From the NCBI GenBank assembly GCA_002840125.1, contig PGZF01000006.1:62001-126000 (forward strand): 64,000 nt of DNA, written 5' to 3'. The stretch comes from Gammaproteobacteria bacterium HGW-Gammaproteobacteria-15 (lineage in GTDB: Bacteria > Pseudomonadota > Gammaproteobacteria > Enterobacterales > Alteromonadaceae). The translations under genes and the position numbers were made by a program. The notes under the pieces are model-generated. The model had not been told where the DNA came from, searched no databases, and saw nothing but the letters and a program-made list of their open reading frames with translations. This document shows positions 36,189-43,775 of this stretch, in pieces. The number at the start of each line of letters is the position of its first letter. Within the stretch, counting starts at the first letter, position 1.

Positions 36189-36758
36189 CTAAGCTGCTGT
36201 AGCCACGACAGATTTTTCGGGCAGTGGCATAAGCAATGGCGCCAAACCTTCTGCCCTGCCGTTTAGCCACCAGTCGGCGTTATCGGTTGGTATTATTACC
36301 GGCATGCGGTGGTGATACTGTGCCGCGTATTGGTTTGGTGTGGTGGTTAGCGTAACAAGCGTTGGTTGCTCGTCATACACACCGGCTGGCCAGTAAAGCG
36401 CCGCCATCAACAGGGGCTTATGATCTGCTCCGGTAAACAGGTATTTGTGCTTGCGTTCGTCCTGCTCTGTGCGCCATTCATACCAGCCGGTGCACGGCAC
36501 TAGACAACGTTGATGTTGAAACGCCGGCCGCCATAATCTACTTGTAGTCATTTTCTCAGCCTGGGCATTGATCAGCAATTTATCTGACCATGCCGGCTTA
36601 ATACCCCAGCGGCAATTTAGCTGGCCGTTTGGCGTGACTGCAGCCAGCTCTTGAGTTGGCCGCAGGTCATGGTTTGTTTTTATGCTTAGCTTAATACCAA
36701 GCGCCTCACTTAACCCTATAACAAGATGATCATCAGTTACGTTTAGCCTACCGCACAT
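36189..36758 (-). CDS. SRAP/YedK (HMCES-type) abasic-site crosslink protein
   Basis: A 189-residue SOS-response-associated peptidase family protein. The family forms a covalent thiazolidine link with abasic sites in single-stranded DNA through Cys2. Visible residues are Cys2 (MCGR), Asn64 in NAQAE, Glu94 in GWYEW and His149 in HHRMPV, the full active-site set. It is the second gene of a two-gene unit, overlapping the upstream small gene by 11 bp, and a LexA-box-like operator lies before that gene, so SOS induction is likely. Its place beside int marks it as accessory cargo. Confidence 0.92.
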   Translation of the reverse strand: MCGRLNVTDDHLVIGLSEALGIKLSIKTNHDLRPTQELAAVTPNGQLNCRWGIKPAWSDKLLINAQAEKMTTSRLWRPAFQHQRCLVPCTGWYEWRTEQDERKHKYLFTGADHKPLLMAALYWPAGVYDEQPTLVTLTTTPNQYAAQYHHRMPVIIPTDNADWWLNGRAEGLAPLLMPLPEKSVVATAA

Positions 36759-37023
36759 TATCTACCTCTTTATACGCGTAGTAGTTTTCTACCGGGCTCC
36801 AATTATAGGTTAGATCATTATCTTTTATGGCCTGCAGCATGGTATTTAAGCTGTCGTTGTATGAGAAAGGCAGAAATCTACCCTGTATATGGTGCGTTAC
36901 CCGCCAGGCCATAAACTGCATTTCTGCGTTGTTTCGGGTGCGAATAAACCATACTTCGTTTACCAGCTTGCCGGCTTTATCTAACAGCGCTAACTTGCGC
37001 TTTTGCTGATTTATAAACCACAC
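36748..37023 (-). CDS. Small unknown protein, coupled to SRAP and behind a LexA box
   Basis: A 91-residue protein I do not recognise. It is rich in aromatic and basic residues (MWFINQQKRKLALLDKAGK at the start, NWSPVENYYAYKEVDNVR at the end) and has no signal or membrane segment. The start is GTG, preceded by GGTGGG and 15 bp downstream of the operator. The overlap with the SRAP gene suggests the two products act together, possibly in DNA damage tolerance; this is inference from position only. Confidence 0.7.
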   Translation of the reverse strand: MWFINQQKRKLALLDKAGKLVNEVWFIRTRNNAEMQFMAWRVTHHIQGRFLPFSYNDSLNTMLQAIKDNDLTYNWSPVENYYAYKEVDNVR

Positions 37024-37038
37024 AAACCCACCATATAA

Positions 37039-37054
37039 CTGTATTTTTATACAG
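37039..37054 (-). promoter_or_regulatory. LexA (SOS) box with overlapping promoter
   Basis: The minus strand reads CTGTATAAAAATACAG, a perfect CTGT-N8-ACAG operator with AT-rich centre. Its TATAAA can act as -10, with TTAACT 18 bp upstream (37070-37075) as -35, so bound LexA would block the promoter of the two-gene unit ending at 36189. Confidence 0.8.
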
Positions 37055-37093
37055 CTTAAATGATGGATAAGTTAACTGCAAATTATGTTTAAG

Positions 37094-37402
37094 CTAAGCG
37101 TTATAACTTAACTCGATCTCTACCTCTTTACCCGGACCTGCTATTACTAAACCATCTGGGGCGGTGCTGGTGTAGATAACAATGCGCGCCATGTAAATGC
37201 CGGGCATTATGCCCAGTTTGCCAAATTTAACGCTAACAACATTGCCGGTATATTCTGCCGGTACCACTTTGCTAGCGGCCACCGCCTCTATTTTCGTTAC
37301 ACCTTCGGCGGTGAAGTCTACCGGCTGGCCGTCGCGGTTAAATTGTATTTTTGTAATGTCGTCACGGCCATTGAAGGCGCTAACCTCAAGATACATACAC
37401 AC
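37094..37402 (-). CDS. Unknown phage protein, last gene of the tail module
   Basis: A 102-residue protein predicted mainly beta (ITKIQFNRDGQPVDFT, GIYMARIVIYTS), with no motif I can name. It follows the repeat protein by 2 bp and is the last minus-strand gene of the late region. Size and place suggest a small fibre-associated or baseplate accessory protein, which is a guess. Confidence 0.6.
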   Translation of the reverse strand: MCMYLEVSAFNGRDDITKIQFNRDGQPVDFTAEGVTKIEAVAASKVVPAEYTGNVVSVKFGKLGIMPGIYMARIVIYTSTAPDGLVIAGPGKEVEIELSYNA

Positions 37403-37404
37403 CC

Positions 37405-38190
37405 CTACTGAATTAAACTGGCTGAATATACTGGTGCGATAATGGCAGCAGATATGCCGCGATTAACAAAGTCTGGTACAAAGCTGTCGTCGGTCCATGA
37501 TGTAACGGCAACCGCTCCGCGACGAACGGCTACTACGCCGCTGGTGTTCGCTATTTGATCTGAGACCCAGGCTGTTACGGCCTCTATCGATACATGGCGC
37601 GCGGCGCTGCCGCCGGTGTAGTGTATTTGCAAATTGGGTTGCGGCTCGTCTACAGGTATATTAACTGCCTGCGTAACTGCCACAGCACCCCGGGTGGTTT
37701 CAACACTGCCACCGGTTTGCGCAATTTGATGGCTGAAGAAATCAGATACCAGTACTGCTGCTCGCGTTAAGTTTATCAGCCCTGCCGTTGTGTGCACCTG
37801 GTTACTAATGCTTTGCGTTTGCGCGGCTACGCCCCTAACTACGCTGCATACCCCGCCGGTGTAGTGTATTTGTTCTTCACCGGCCGGATTAAGTGTTAGC
37901 GGTTCTGTTGCTGGCTGGGCTATGCCATCGAGGAAAAACTGCAGTTCGGCGGTGTCGGCTGTGCCGTTGCCGGTGTAAATAAAGCTGGTGTCTTCAAACG
38001 GCTGCAGTGTGCCATGGATAGGCTGCGTAACTACTTCTACCCTTACTTGCTTGCCAAACCATTCGGGCCGGTAACCCAGCGCGGGGCCGCTTTCACCGGT
38101 GCTGGGGGCGTCTTCAGCAAGTATGCCAAAGCCAGGGTAACGGCTTGCTGTCCATCCATTTGCGTGCAACTCGCCAGTGAGCCAGCTCAT
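37405..38190 (-). CDS. Unknown tail-tip protein with five 24-residue repeats
   Basis: A 261-residue protein. The N-terminal 105 residues are unmatched; residues 107-235 consist of five units of about 24 residues with the pattern Q-I-x-x-T-x-G followed by R-x-A-V-x-V-T, the third unit carrying a nine-residue insertion. It overlaps the LamG/FN3-like gene upstream by 4 bp and lies in the position of fibre genes. A repeat beta structure exposed on the tail is plausible. Confidence 0.65.
   Translation of the reverse strand: MSWLTGELHANGWTASRYPGFGILAEDAPSTGESGPALGYRPEWFGKQVRVEVVTQPIHGTLQPFEDTSFIYTGNGTADTAELQFFLDGIAQPATEPLTLNPAGEEQIHYTGGVCSVVRGVAAQTQSISNQVHTTAGLINLTRAAVLVSDFFSHQIAQTGGSVETTRGAVAVTQAVNIPVDEPQPNLQIHYTGGSAARHVSIEAVTAWVSDQIANTSGVVAVRRGAVAVTSWTDDSFVPDFVNRGISAAIIAPVYSASLIQ
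37486..37872 (-). repeat. Coding region of the 24-residue repeats
   Basis: Units start with QIHYTGG, QVHTTAG, QIAQTGG, QIHYTGG and QIANTSG at protein residues 107, 131, 155, 188 and 212. The RGAVAVT block recurs in units 3 and 5. Confidence 0.8.
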
Positions 38191-39587
38191 ACAGCGGTAG
38201 CCTGTGGCATGCGGCCTACGCCGGTTGCATTAACCTGCCAGTCTGCCTTATAAGCAGTATCTGCCATAAGCAGCGCGCTGGTTACTGAGAAATACCCGCT
38301 ACTGTTTGTCGTGACGTCTAGAAATTCTGCCACTAGCTCGCCGGTTGTGACGGAGTAAAGCCGGACATAATCAAGCAGTGTATTGTTTAAAAGCTGAGCG
38401 GTGTTATCGCGTAGCGGCTGAGCACTGGTAAAAACTGGATCCGTGCTTGGTGCCGCGGTTGTTGTAAAACCAGCAGTAGATGAATATGTACCTGTGCCGT
38501 TAGCGTTTACCGCAGCAACATCTATAGTGTAGCCGGTCGATGCGGTTAATCCTGTTAGGGAGATCGGGTTTGCCGTTACGGTAATGGGGCTGCCGCCATT
38601 TAGCCTGTACATGAAACCAGTCTGGTCTGACGCGCTATAACTAAATGGTACGCTCGCTGTTGTTTCGCCTACCGTAATAGTGCCCATGGTTACAGAGCCC
38701 TGCGGCGGCAAAGCCGGTATAGCGTTAACTGTTACATTAAATGCGTTGCTGCTGGCTGTGTTGCTGCTAGCGTCAGTGCCTGTGACTATCACGCCACTTA
38801 CAGATGCTGCAGTGGCCGTGCCTTGCAGGCGCCCGGCGCTGGTAATAGATAAGCCAGTACCGCTTAAACTGGTGCCTGTATTAGCAAATGTAAACGGGGT
38901 CTGTGTGCCGCTGAAATACCCCGCCAGATTTACATCGACTGCATCACCTGCGGTAAATGTTTGTGCAGGTATTGACCCAGTAAATGCAATTGGAGTTACT
39001 GGCGGCGCATCTGGCACAAACGTAACACCAGCTGTCACCCATGCCGCCGTAAACGTACCATTAGCACCGTTAGCCGTGTCTCTCAATACTGTGTCACCAG
39101 GCACATGAGCCCGAGCATCAAACATACGGTTGGCTGCTACGTTATTAAAATCAGTGAATTTGTAATATCGGAAATGCGCAGTACGTACAGACGATGACAA
39201 TTGAAACAAGGTTAATAGATTTGTCGTTACCAAGCTTGCACTAGGCGTGTAATTAGCCTTGAAGACCCCATCAACATAGAATGCGATATTGCCCACGCCG
39301 GAGCCGGTGAACACGAAACGATACTTGTGCCAATCTGCGATAGTGACGCCGTGCGTCATATTTATGTTTGTGTTGCCCGTGCGCCGGTATTCCATCACAG
39401 AGGCTTTCAAAAAGAATATATCGTTAGAGGCAGATATGTTTAAGCCGGATACGGTAAATTCTGTGCTCAACGCTTTGAGTTCAAACTCGAACTCAAAATT
39501 ATATACCCCACCAACAGCTGTCGGTATTGGTATATTTACATCTACAGCGCGGCCGACTATGTGCGGTACGTTTAAATAGTAACTCAT
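38187..39587 (-). CDS. Tail fibre-like protein with LamG-like, Ig/cadherin-like and FN3 domains
   Basis: A 466-residue adhesin-like protein. Residues 20-170 look like a concanavalin/LamG fold (FVFTGSGVGNIAFYVDGVFKANY), residues about 200-295 like a dystroglycan/Ig repeat (SIPAQTFTAGDAVDVNLAGYF, GLSITSAGRLQGTA), and 300-385 like fibronectin type III (LTGLTASTGYTIDVAAVNANGTGTY). The C-terminus may interact with the next protein. Such domain strings bind surface glycans in phage fibres. The order after the Kelch-like gene supports a tail-tip role. Confidence 0.72.
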   Translation of the reverse strand: MSYYLNVPHIVGRAVDVNIPIPTAVGGVYNFEFEFELKALSTEFTVSGLNISASNDIFFLKASVMEYRRTGNTNINMTHGVTIADWHKYRFVFTGSGVGNIAFYVDGVFKANYTPSASLVTTNLLTLFQLSSSVRTAHFRYYKFTDFNNVAANRMFDARAHVPGDTVLRDTANGANGTFTAAWVTAGVTFVPDAPPVTPIAFTGSIPAQTFTAGDAVDVNLAGYFSGTQTPFTFANTGTSLSGTGLSITSAGRLQGTATAASVSGVIVTGTDASSNTASSNAFNVTVNAIPALPPQGSVTMGTITVGETTASVPFSYSASDQTGFMYRLNGGSPITVTANPISLTGLTASTGYTIDVAAVNANGTGTYSSTAGFTTTAAPSTDPVFTSAQPLRDNTAQLLNNTLLDYVRLYSVTTGELVAEFLDVTTNSSGYFSVTSALLMADTAYKADWQVNATGVGRMPQATAV

Positions 39588-39589
39588 AA

Positions 39590-40777
39590 TTATTTATACC
39601 TGTAAAAATAAGGTCGCTGTGAGACATCATTGAGCGTGGCCAGTATGCCCATTCTTGGGCTGTGCCAGAAGCGGCCATAAGTACCTGTTGTTGCCGCTGT
39701 TGTCGGCGTCACTGCGTTGTCAGATGCAACGGGCAACTGAGTAACAGACCAGTTGCCATTTATCGGGTGAGTGTCAAAACTCAGTACATTAATTTGGGTT
39801 GTGTCACTACTATTGTTCCAGCAGGCAAATTGATTAGCAGCGAAGCGCCGCGGCTGGCAAAATCCGTTTAGCACCATGCCTACTGCATTGCCTGATATTG
39901 GTTTGCGTGTAATCTGGCCGGTGGCGCAATTAACAACTGCAACCTCATTAGCGTTCGCAAATGTTGTGTTAAGCCACATGATGCAGTCAAATTCGGGTAT
40001 ATACTCGCAAGTGCCGTTACCAGTTGTAGCCATTGATGCGCTAACATTTTTAGTCCAAGTACGTGTGGCCGGGTGCCAGCGATGGAATACTCCGCTACCC
40101 AATCGTCTAACCCACACTGCCTGGCGCAGAGAGTCCCAGCAAGAGCAACCACCAGAATAATCACCAGGACTACCAACGTCTAAAGGCTCGCCAAATAGCG
40201 ACATCTCTCCGCTGTCTTGATCAAACAGTATTGGCCGTAATGTACCGTTCTGGCCGCTGTGGCTTGTGCTGCCTTGGGGTATTAATGCGTGCCCGTAACC
40301 CGGTATCCATATTGCACGGTTGTAGCTGTGCACAGCACGGCAGCGGCCATTAGCATATAACCCGGTTGCCTCCTGCCCATCGTTTGTAATAAACGGATTG
40401 GGCAGCGCACCGGCTGGCGGATACATCATTTTAAATTGGGGGTTCTCGGTGCGCGTATACAAGTTGTACGGTTCACCTCCACAATAGTCGGCATGCCCAG
40501 CAGGCGGAGGTATGCGCAATTCATCAAGTTCAGGGTTAAATGATGCACCACACCAGCCTGTAATTATCCGCGCAAATGTGCCGCCCTGATCACCGAACCA
40601 TTCAGGCAACCCCGGATAATTTGGGTTAAGGTCGGGATTGTACCTGGTGTTTAAATCAGCCAGCACATTAACTGTCGGAATCTGGCCCCAAGTATTAAGC
40701 GGCTGATTCAGCACCCACTGCGGTCGGTTAAATCGCCCGGCAAACACCTGGTTGTTGATGTCCATGGCGTACTGCAT
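39590..40777 (-). CDS. Kelch-like beta-propeller tail-associated protein
   Basis: A 395-residue protein with recurring Trp/Gly strands such as YNRAIWIPGYGHALIP, LRQAVWVRRLGSGVFHRW and EFDCIMWLNTTF, which are reminiscent of Kelch or galactose-oxidase propeller blades. No catalytic motif is recognised. It begins MQYAMDINNQVFAGRFNRPQW. Its place between small structural genes and the fibre-like gene suggests a receptor-binding or tail-tip component. Confidence 0.6.
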   Translation of the reverse strand: MQYAMDINNQVFAGRFNRPQWVLNQPLNTWGQIPTVNVLADLNTRYNPDLNPNYPGLPEWFGDQGGTFARIITGWCGASFNPELDELRIPPPAGHADYCGGEPYNLYTRTENPQFKMMYPPAGALPNPFITNDGQEATGLYANGRCRAVHSYNRAIWIPGYGHALIPQGSTSHSGQNGTLRPILFDQDSGEMSLFGEPLDVGSPGDYSGGCSCWDSLRQAVWVRRLGSGVFHRWHPATRTWTKNVSASMATTGNGTCEYIPEFDCIMWLNTTFANANEVAVVNCATGQITRKPISGNAVGMVLNGFCQPRRFAANQFACWNNSSDTTQINVLSFDTHPINGNWSVTQLPVASDNAVTPTTAATTGTYGRFWHSPRMGILATLNDVSQRPYFYRYK

Positions 40778-40781
40778 AGCG

Positions 40782-41159
40782 TTATACCGCGTTTGATGCA
40801 GTTATTTTTGTTGTTGTGGCCACGGCAACAAACTGCCGTACCGTTGCAGGTTCGGTAAAGTTGCGCGGGCTAGACGGCACTATGTAGCCTAAATACACAT
40901 CGTCTTCAAACAGTGCCAAAAACTGGCAGTTTTGCGGATTGGTAAGATGCAGATCAACCGGAACATTAGCATTAAGCTGGCACTCTGCCACGCCTGCAAC
41001 ATCTACCGCTTCGTTAAATACTGCTGGTTTGCGCTCGTAGGGGGCGTCGGCCAATTCACCTGCTGCCGGTGTAGCACCAAGACCAGGGTTGGTTGACCAA
41101 ATACCCATTCTATTGGCTGCATTTAACGCGCGTGATCGGCCGGCTAAATTTAAAGGCAT
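40782..41159 (-). CDS. Unknown phage structural protein
   Basis: A 125-residue protein with predicted beta strands (NVPVDLHLTNPQNCQFLALFEDDVYLGYIVP). I do not recognise a family. It lies 3-4 bp from both neighbours in the tail-tip gene string, which supports its being a real gene in the same transcript. Confidence 0.6.
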   Translation of the reverse strand: MPLNLAGRSRALNAANRMGIWSTNPGLGATPAAGELADAPYERKPAVFNEAVDVAGVAECQLNANVPVDLHLTNPQNCQFLALFEDDVYLGYIVPSSPRNFTEPATVRQFVAVATTTKITASNAV

Positions 41160-41162
41160 AAT

Positions 41163-41447
41163 TTACTCCTGGATAATAAAAAGCCCCGCATTTGCGGGGC
41201 TGTTTGGGTAGATAGGTTTTTTAAACACATGGTACCGACCGCGCTTTTTGCGGATATACCAATAGTGGGTTAAATGGTTGTGTTGTTTAAAAAGATTGAT
41301 TAATTCATCATGGCACGCCCGGGTGTAACTACCCGACAAGGCCTGCACAAACACATAAGGGCCAAAATAAGTAAGCGTGTAGCAGCTACGAAATGTGTCG
41401 CCGCACTCACCTGTGCGTTTTGTCGTACAGATGATTTGCTCTGACAT
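41163..41447 (-). CDS. Unknown small phage protein
   Basis: A 94-residue protein with several Cys and aromatic residues (CGDTFRSCYTLTYFGPYVFVQ) and a basic centre (YWYIRKKRGRYHVFKKP). No family is recognised. A strong hairpin lies inside its last codons, so the 3' end of the gene and a terminator share sequence. Confidence 0.55.
   Translation of the reverse strand: MSEQIICTTKRTGECGDTFRSCYTLTYFGPYVFVQALSGSYTRACHDELINLFKQHNHLTHYWYIRKKRGRYHVFKKPIYPNSPANAGLFIIQE
41178..41201 (-). terminator. Terminator-like hairpin inside the end of a tail gene
   Basis: AGCCCCGCA and its exact complement around TT, followed on the minus strand by TTTTTATT. It overlaps the last codons of the gene ending at 41163 and lies in the middle of the tail-tip operon. 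Confidence 0.72.
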
Positions 41448-41450
41448 GGC

Positions 41451-41678
41451 TTATACCTCAATCTCGGTGTAAGGCAGGTCAGCGGCTTGGCCCAGTATGC
41501 GACCACCTTCAATATATGCCTGGCTGCCTTCTTCTACGTCTTGGCCCAGCACGGTTATAAATGCACCGCTCATAAGCTGTACTGTACTTGTACCGTCGGG
41601 GTTGTGGGTGGTCACCTCGGCAACAGTGCGGGGCTGGCTTTGGGTTAGTGTGCGCAGGCGGCGATAGCTGTTACTCAT
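41451..41678 (-). CDS. Unknown small phage protein
   Basis: A 75-residue protein with a basic start (SNSYRRLRTLTQSQPRT) and a small beta-rich body (STVQLMSGAFITVLGQDVEEGSQAYIEGGRILG) that could be an OB- or SH3-like fold. It overlaps the large Trp-repeat tail gene by 8 bp, which implies coupling. Confidence 0.6.
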   Translation of the reverse strand: MSNSYRRLRTLTQSQPRTVAEVTTHNPDGTSTVQLMSGAFITVLGQDVEEGSQAYIEGGRILGQAADLPYTEIEV

Positions 41679-43473
41679 AGTTACGCAGCGCTCCTACGTT
41701 TTGCCGTACTGTAAGCGTGCCGTTCTGGCCGCGCTGGGCGGTTATTTGCACGCTGTCGACCAGCGTTTTGTATGTCTCGGTTTGCCAGGTAACGCCAAGC
41801 ACTTGCCCTGGTATTAAGGGCGGCAGCAAGTCCATTATTGGCAGGGTTAGCTGCACGCTGTCTTTGCGGCCGGAGTTGGCCAGTTCGGCGGTACCGCGTT
41901 GGCGTAGCGCCTGGCTATCAACCATTAGTGGATCAACAATATCAGCTGCTAATTTGTCGCCTGCGGTGCCGGTGCGGCGTACTTTTGCTGATTGGCCTTG
42001 TTGCTCGCCGCGCACAAATACAGCGTTAAACAGTGGTGTGCTGGCGGGGCTGCTGTTTAGTGCCAGTATCACATCGTCATGCACTGATACGGCTGGCGTT
42101 GCTGATGCAATGGCCCAGGGCGTTACCGGCCATTGCGGGCGTATGTGTATGGTTTTGGTGTCACCGTCGGGGTAAACCATACCGCCAATGGCGGCAGCTA
42201 TTTGCGCTATGGCCTCTATTCGTGTTTTGTTTACGTAGCTAAACACGCCTGCGGGCACGTTAAATTGTGTCATGCCAAAATCATAGCTCCAGCCAGTGCC
42301 GGTTAGCTCGTCGCTGATTAGTGCGGCAACGCCTTTGCTGGTTGCATTAGAGTATGACCGGGCTGGGGCGTGTGGGCTGGCCAGCTCAGCAACACTACTG
42401 CGGCCAACTACGGTATAGCTGTTACTGCCAAACTCGCCGGAGTAGTTAAACGATTCGGCCAGGCCGAAAAACTCATAGCCGTTTATTACCAGCTTAAACT
42501 CCTGCTCTATGCCTCCAGCGAACAGCAGATCCTTATCGCCCTTGCTGCCGCACTGCAAGTTAATGGTGGCACCCCACTGGCTGCGGCTGATGCTCCAGTT
42601 AGCGCTGATAATGTTGATTTCTTGGTTGTCGCTAACTCGGTAGCAGCGGAGTTGTGGCTGCATAATGTAGCTCCTGCGCCGGGTCGGCGTGATAGGTTGT
42701 GTTGTGTCGATTGTGGGCAAATCTGGCAGTGGTGGTATTAAGCCGCCGCCTATGTCCAGTTCGCAAACTACAGGGTTATTTGCATTGCTGAAACGCAGGG
42801 TAACAACGCCACTTGTCGGCACACCGACGGTATGGAAACGCAGGGTAACAACGCCCTTTGTTGGCCTGGCATCCTGGCTGCAAATATAGCTGGGTGGCCT
42901 TGGCCCCCAGCGCATTTTATTGGCCTGGGTTATGTCACCGCCGTGGTTGTAAAACAGGGTTAAAAGCTGCTGGGCAATATCTGTTTGCTGCCAGCGGTGG
43001 CCGCTTAAAAGCTGTTGCAGTTTTAGCGTTGGCAACCAGGTTGTTTGTAATTGCTGACTGACAACAGGCCAAACAGCCCAGGGCGTTTTTAGCGATGCAG
43101 ATACTTGCTGATAGCCGCCCCAGTTAAACAGTGTTTGCTGCGCTACTACCGGCCAATTGCCTGTCCACGCTGTGCGGGTTTGCTGTGTTACCAGTGGGGC
43201 AGTTGTCCAAATTGAGTAAACCAGTTTTATTATTGCCGGGTTAGACGACCAGCGCACGCGGGTTGCTGCTGTTATGTCGCCACTGGCCCAGCTGGTTTTA
43301 AGGTGGCGTTGCTGATGGCCAGCGCGCACGCTGTACCGGCTGACCACCGCCATGATCAGGTTTGGTTCTTGTATCGGCAGAGGTGGTGGTGGTTCGTCGC
43401 CCTCAAAACGCAGAGTTATAGGGCTAACAACACCGGGGCCGCTGCGCGTAAAGCGCAATACAATTGCTGTCAT
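41671..43473 (-). CDS. Tail hub-like protein with Trp-repeat N-terminal region
   Basis: A 600-residue protein in three parts. Residues 1-25 and 205-230 carry three copies of a VVTLRF-type strand; residues 62-189 form a very regular repeat with Trp about every 14 residues; residues 255-600 look like a baseplate/tail-hub beta domain ending in GQVLGVTWQTETYKTLVDSVQITAQRG, as in phage hub proteins. It follows the small gene at 43470 with a 4-bp overlap. I cannot name a family; a role at the tail tip is inferred from position and C-terminal character. Confidence 0.65.
   Translation of the reverse strand: MTAIVLRFTRSGPGVVSPITLRFEGDEPPPPLPIQEPNLIMAVVSRYSVRAGHQQRHLKTSWASGDITAATRVRWSSNPAIIKLVYSIWTTAPLVTQQTRTAWTGNWPVVAQQTLFNWGGYQQVSASLKTPWAVWPVVSQQLQTTWLPTLKLQQLLSGHRWQQTDIAQQLLTLFYNHGGDITQANKMRWGPRPPSYICSQDARPTKGVVTLRFHTVGVPTSGVVTLRFSNANNPVVCELDIGGGLIPPLPDLPTIDTTQPITPTRRRSYIMQPQLRCYRVSDNQEINIISANWSISRSQWGATINLQCGSKGDKDLLFAGGIEQEFKLVINGYEFFGLAESFNYSGEFGSNSYTVVGRSSVAELASPHAPARSYSNATSKGVAALISDELTGTGWSYDFGMTQFNVPAGVFSYVNKTRIEAIAQIAAAIGGMVYPDGDTKTIHIRPQWPVTPWAIASATPAVSVHDDVILALNSSPASTPLFNAVFVRGEQQGQSAKVRRTGTAGDKLAADIVDPLMVDSQALRQRGTAELANSGRKDSVQLTLPIMDLLPPLIPGQVLGVTWQTETYKTLVDSVQITAQRGQNGTLTVRQNVGALRNYE
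42907..43290 (-). repeat. Region coding the 14-residue Trp repeat
   Basis: Trp falls at protein residues 62, 75, 89, 103, 118, 132, 146, 161 and 189, with Tyr at 175; spacings are 13-15. Repeated words include PVVAQQ, PVVSQQ, LVTQQ and DIAQQ at a fixed distance before each Trp. Confidence 0.85.
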
Positions 43474-43775
43474 GGGTTCAACGTTACAGTGCGAGCATCC
43501 ACAAGCGCAGCCTGCATCTTGTCATTACCAGTAACGTAGTAAGCTGGGCTGCCCGCATCGTCAATTACCAACACCATCAAGTTGTAGTCAAACGTATAAT
43601 TAAGTGGTACTCGTATTTTCGCATTGCCTTCTGGCGGTACGCCATGCCACAGCACGGAAAGGTTGGCTCGATCCATAACAATATAACGCTCTGCCAGCGG
43701 GTCTATATCCACTTCAATTAAACCCATATTTACCGGCTGGTCTATTGCCGGACCAACACTAAATAAATGGATCAT
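43470..43775 (-). CDS. Unknown small tail protein
   Basis: A 101-residue protein starting MIHLFSVGPAIDQPVNMGL, predicted beta-rich (LMVLVIDDAGSPAYYVTGND). The ATG at 43775 is preferred over a GTG 9 bp upstream because AGGTGAGTGG precedes it. It overlaps both neighbours by a few bases, so the three genes are probably translated together. No family recognised. Confidence 0.6.
   Translation of the reverse strand: MIHLFSVGPAIDQPVNMGLIEVDIDPLAERYIVMDRANLSVLWHGVPPEGNAKIRVPLNYTFDYNLMVLVIDDAGSPAYYVTGNDKMQAALVDARTVTLNP

Noticed and set aside
36189-41159. Possible toxin-antitoxin or anti-phage defence island beside the integrase
   Set aside because: Apart from the SOS/SRAP pair, the genes look structural; no nuclease, toxin or reverse transcriptase motif was seen.
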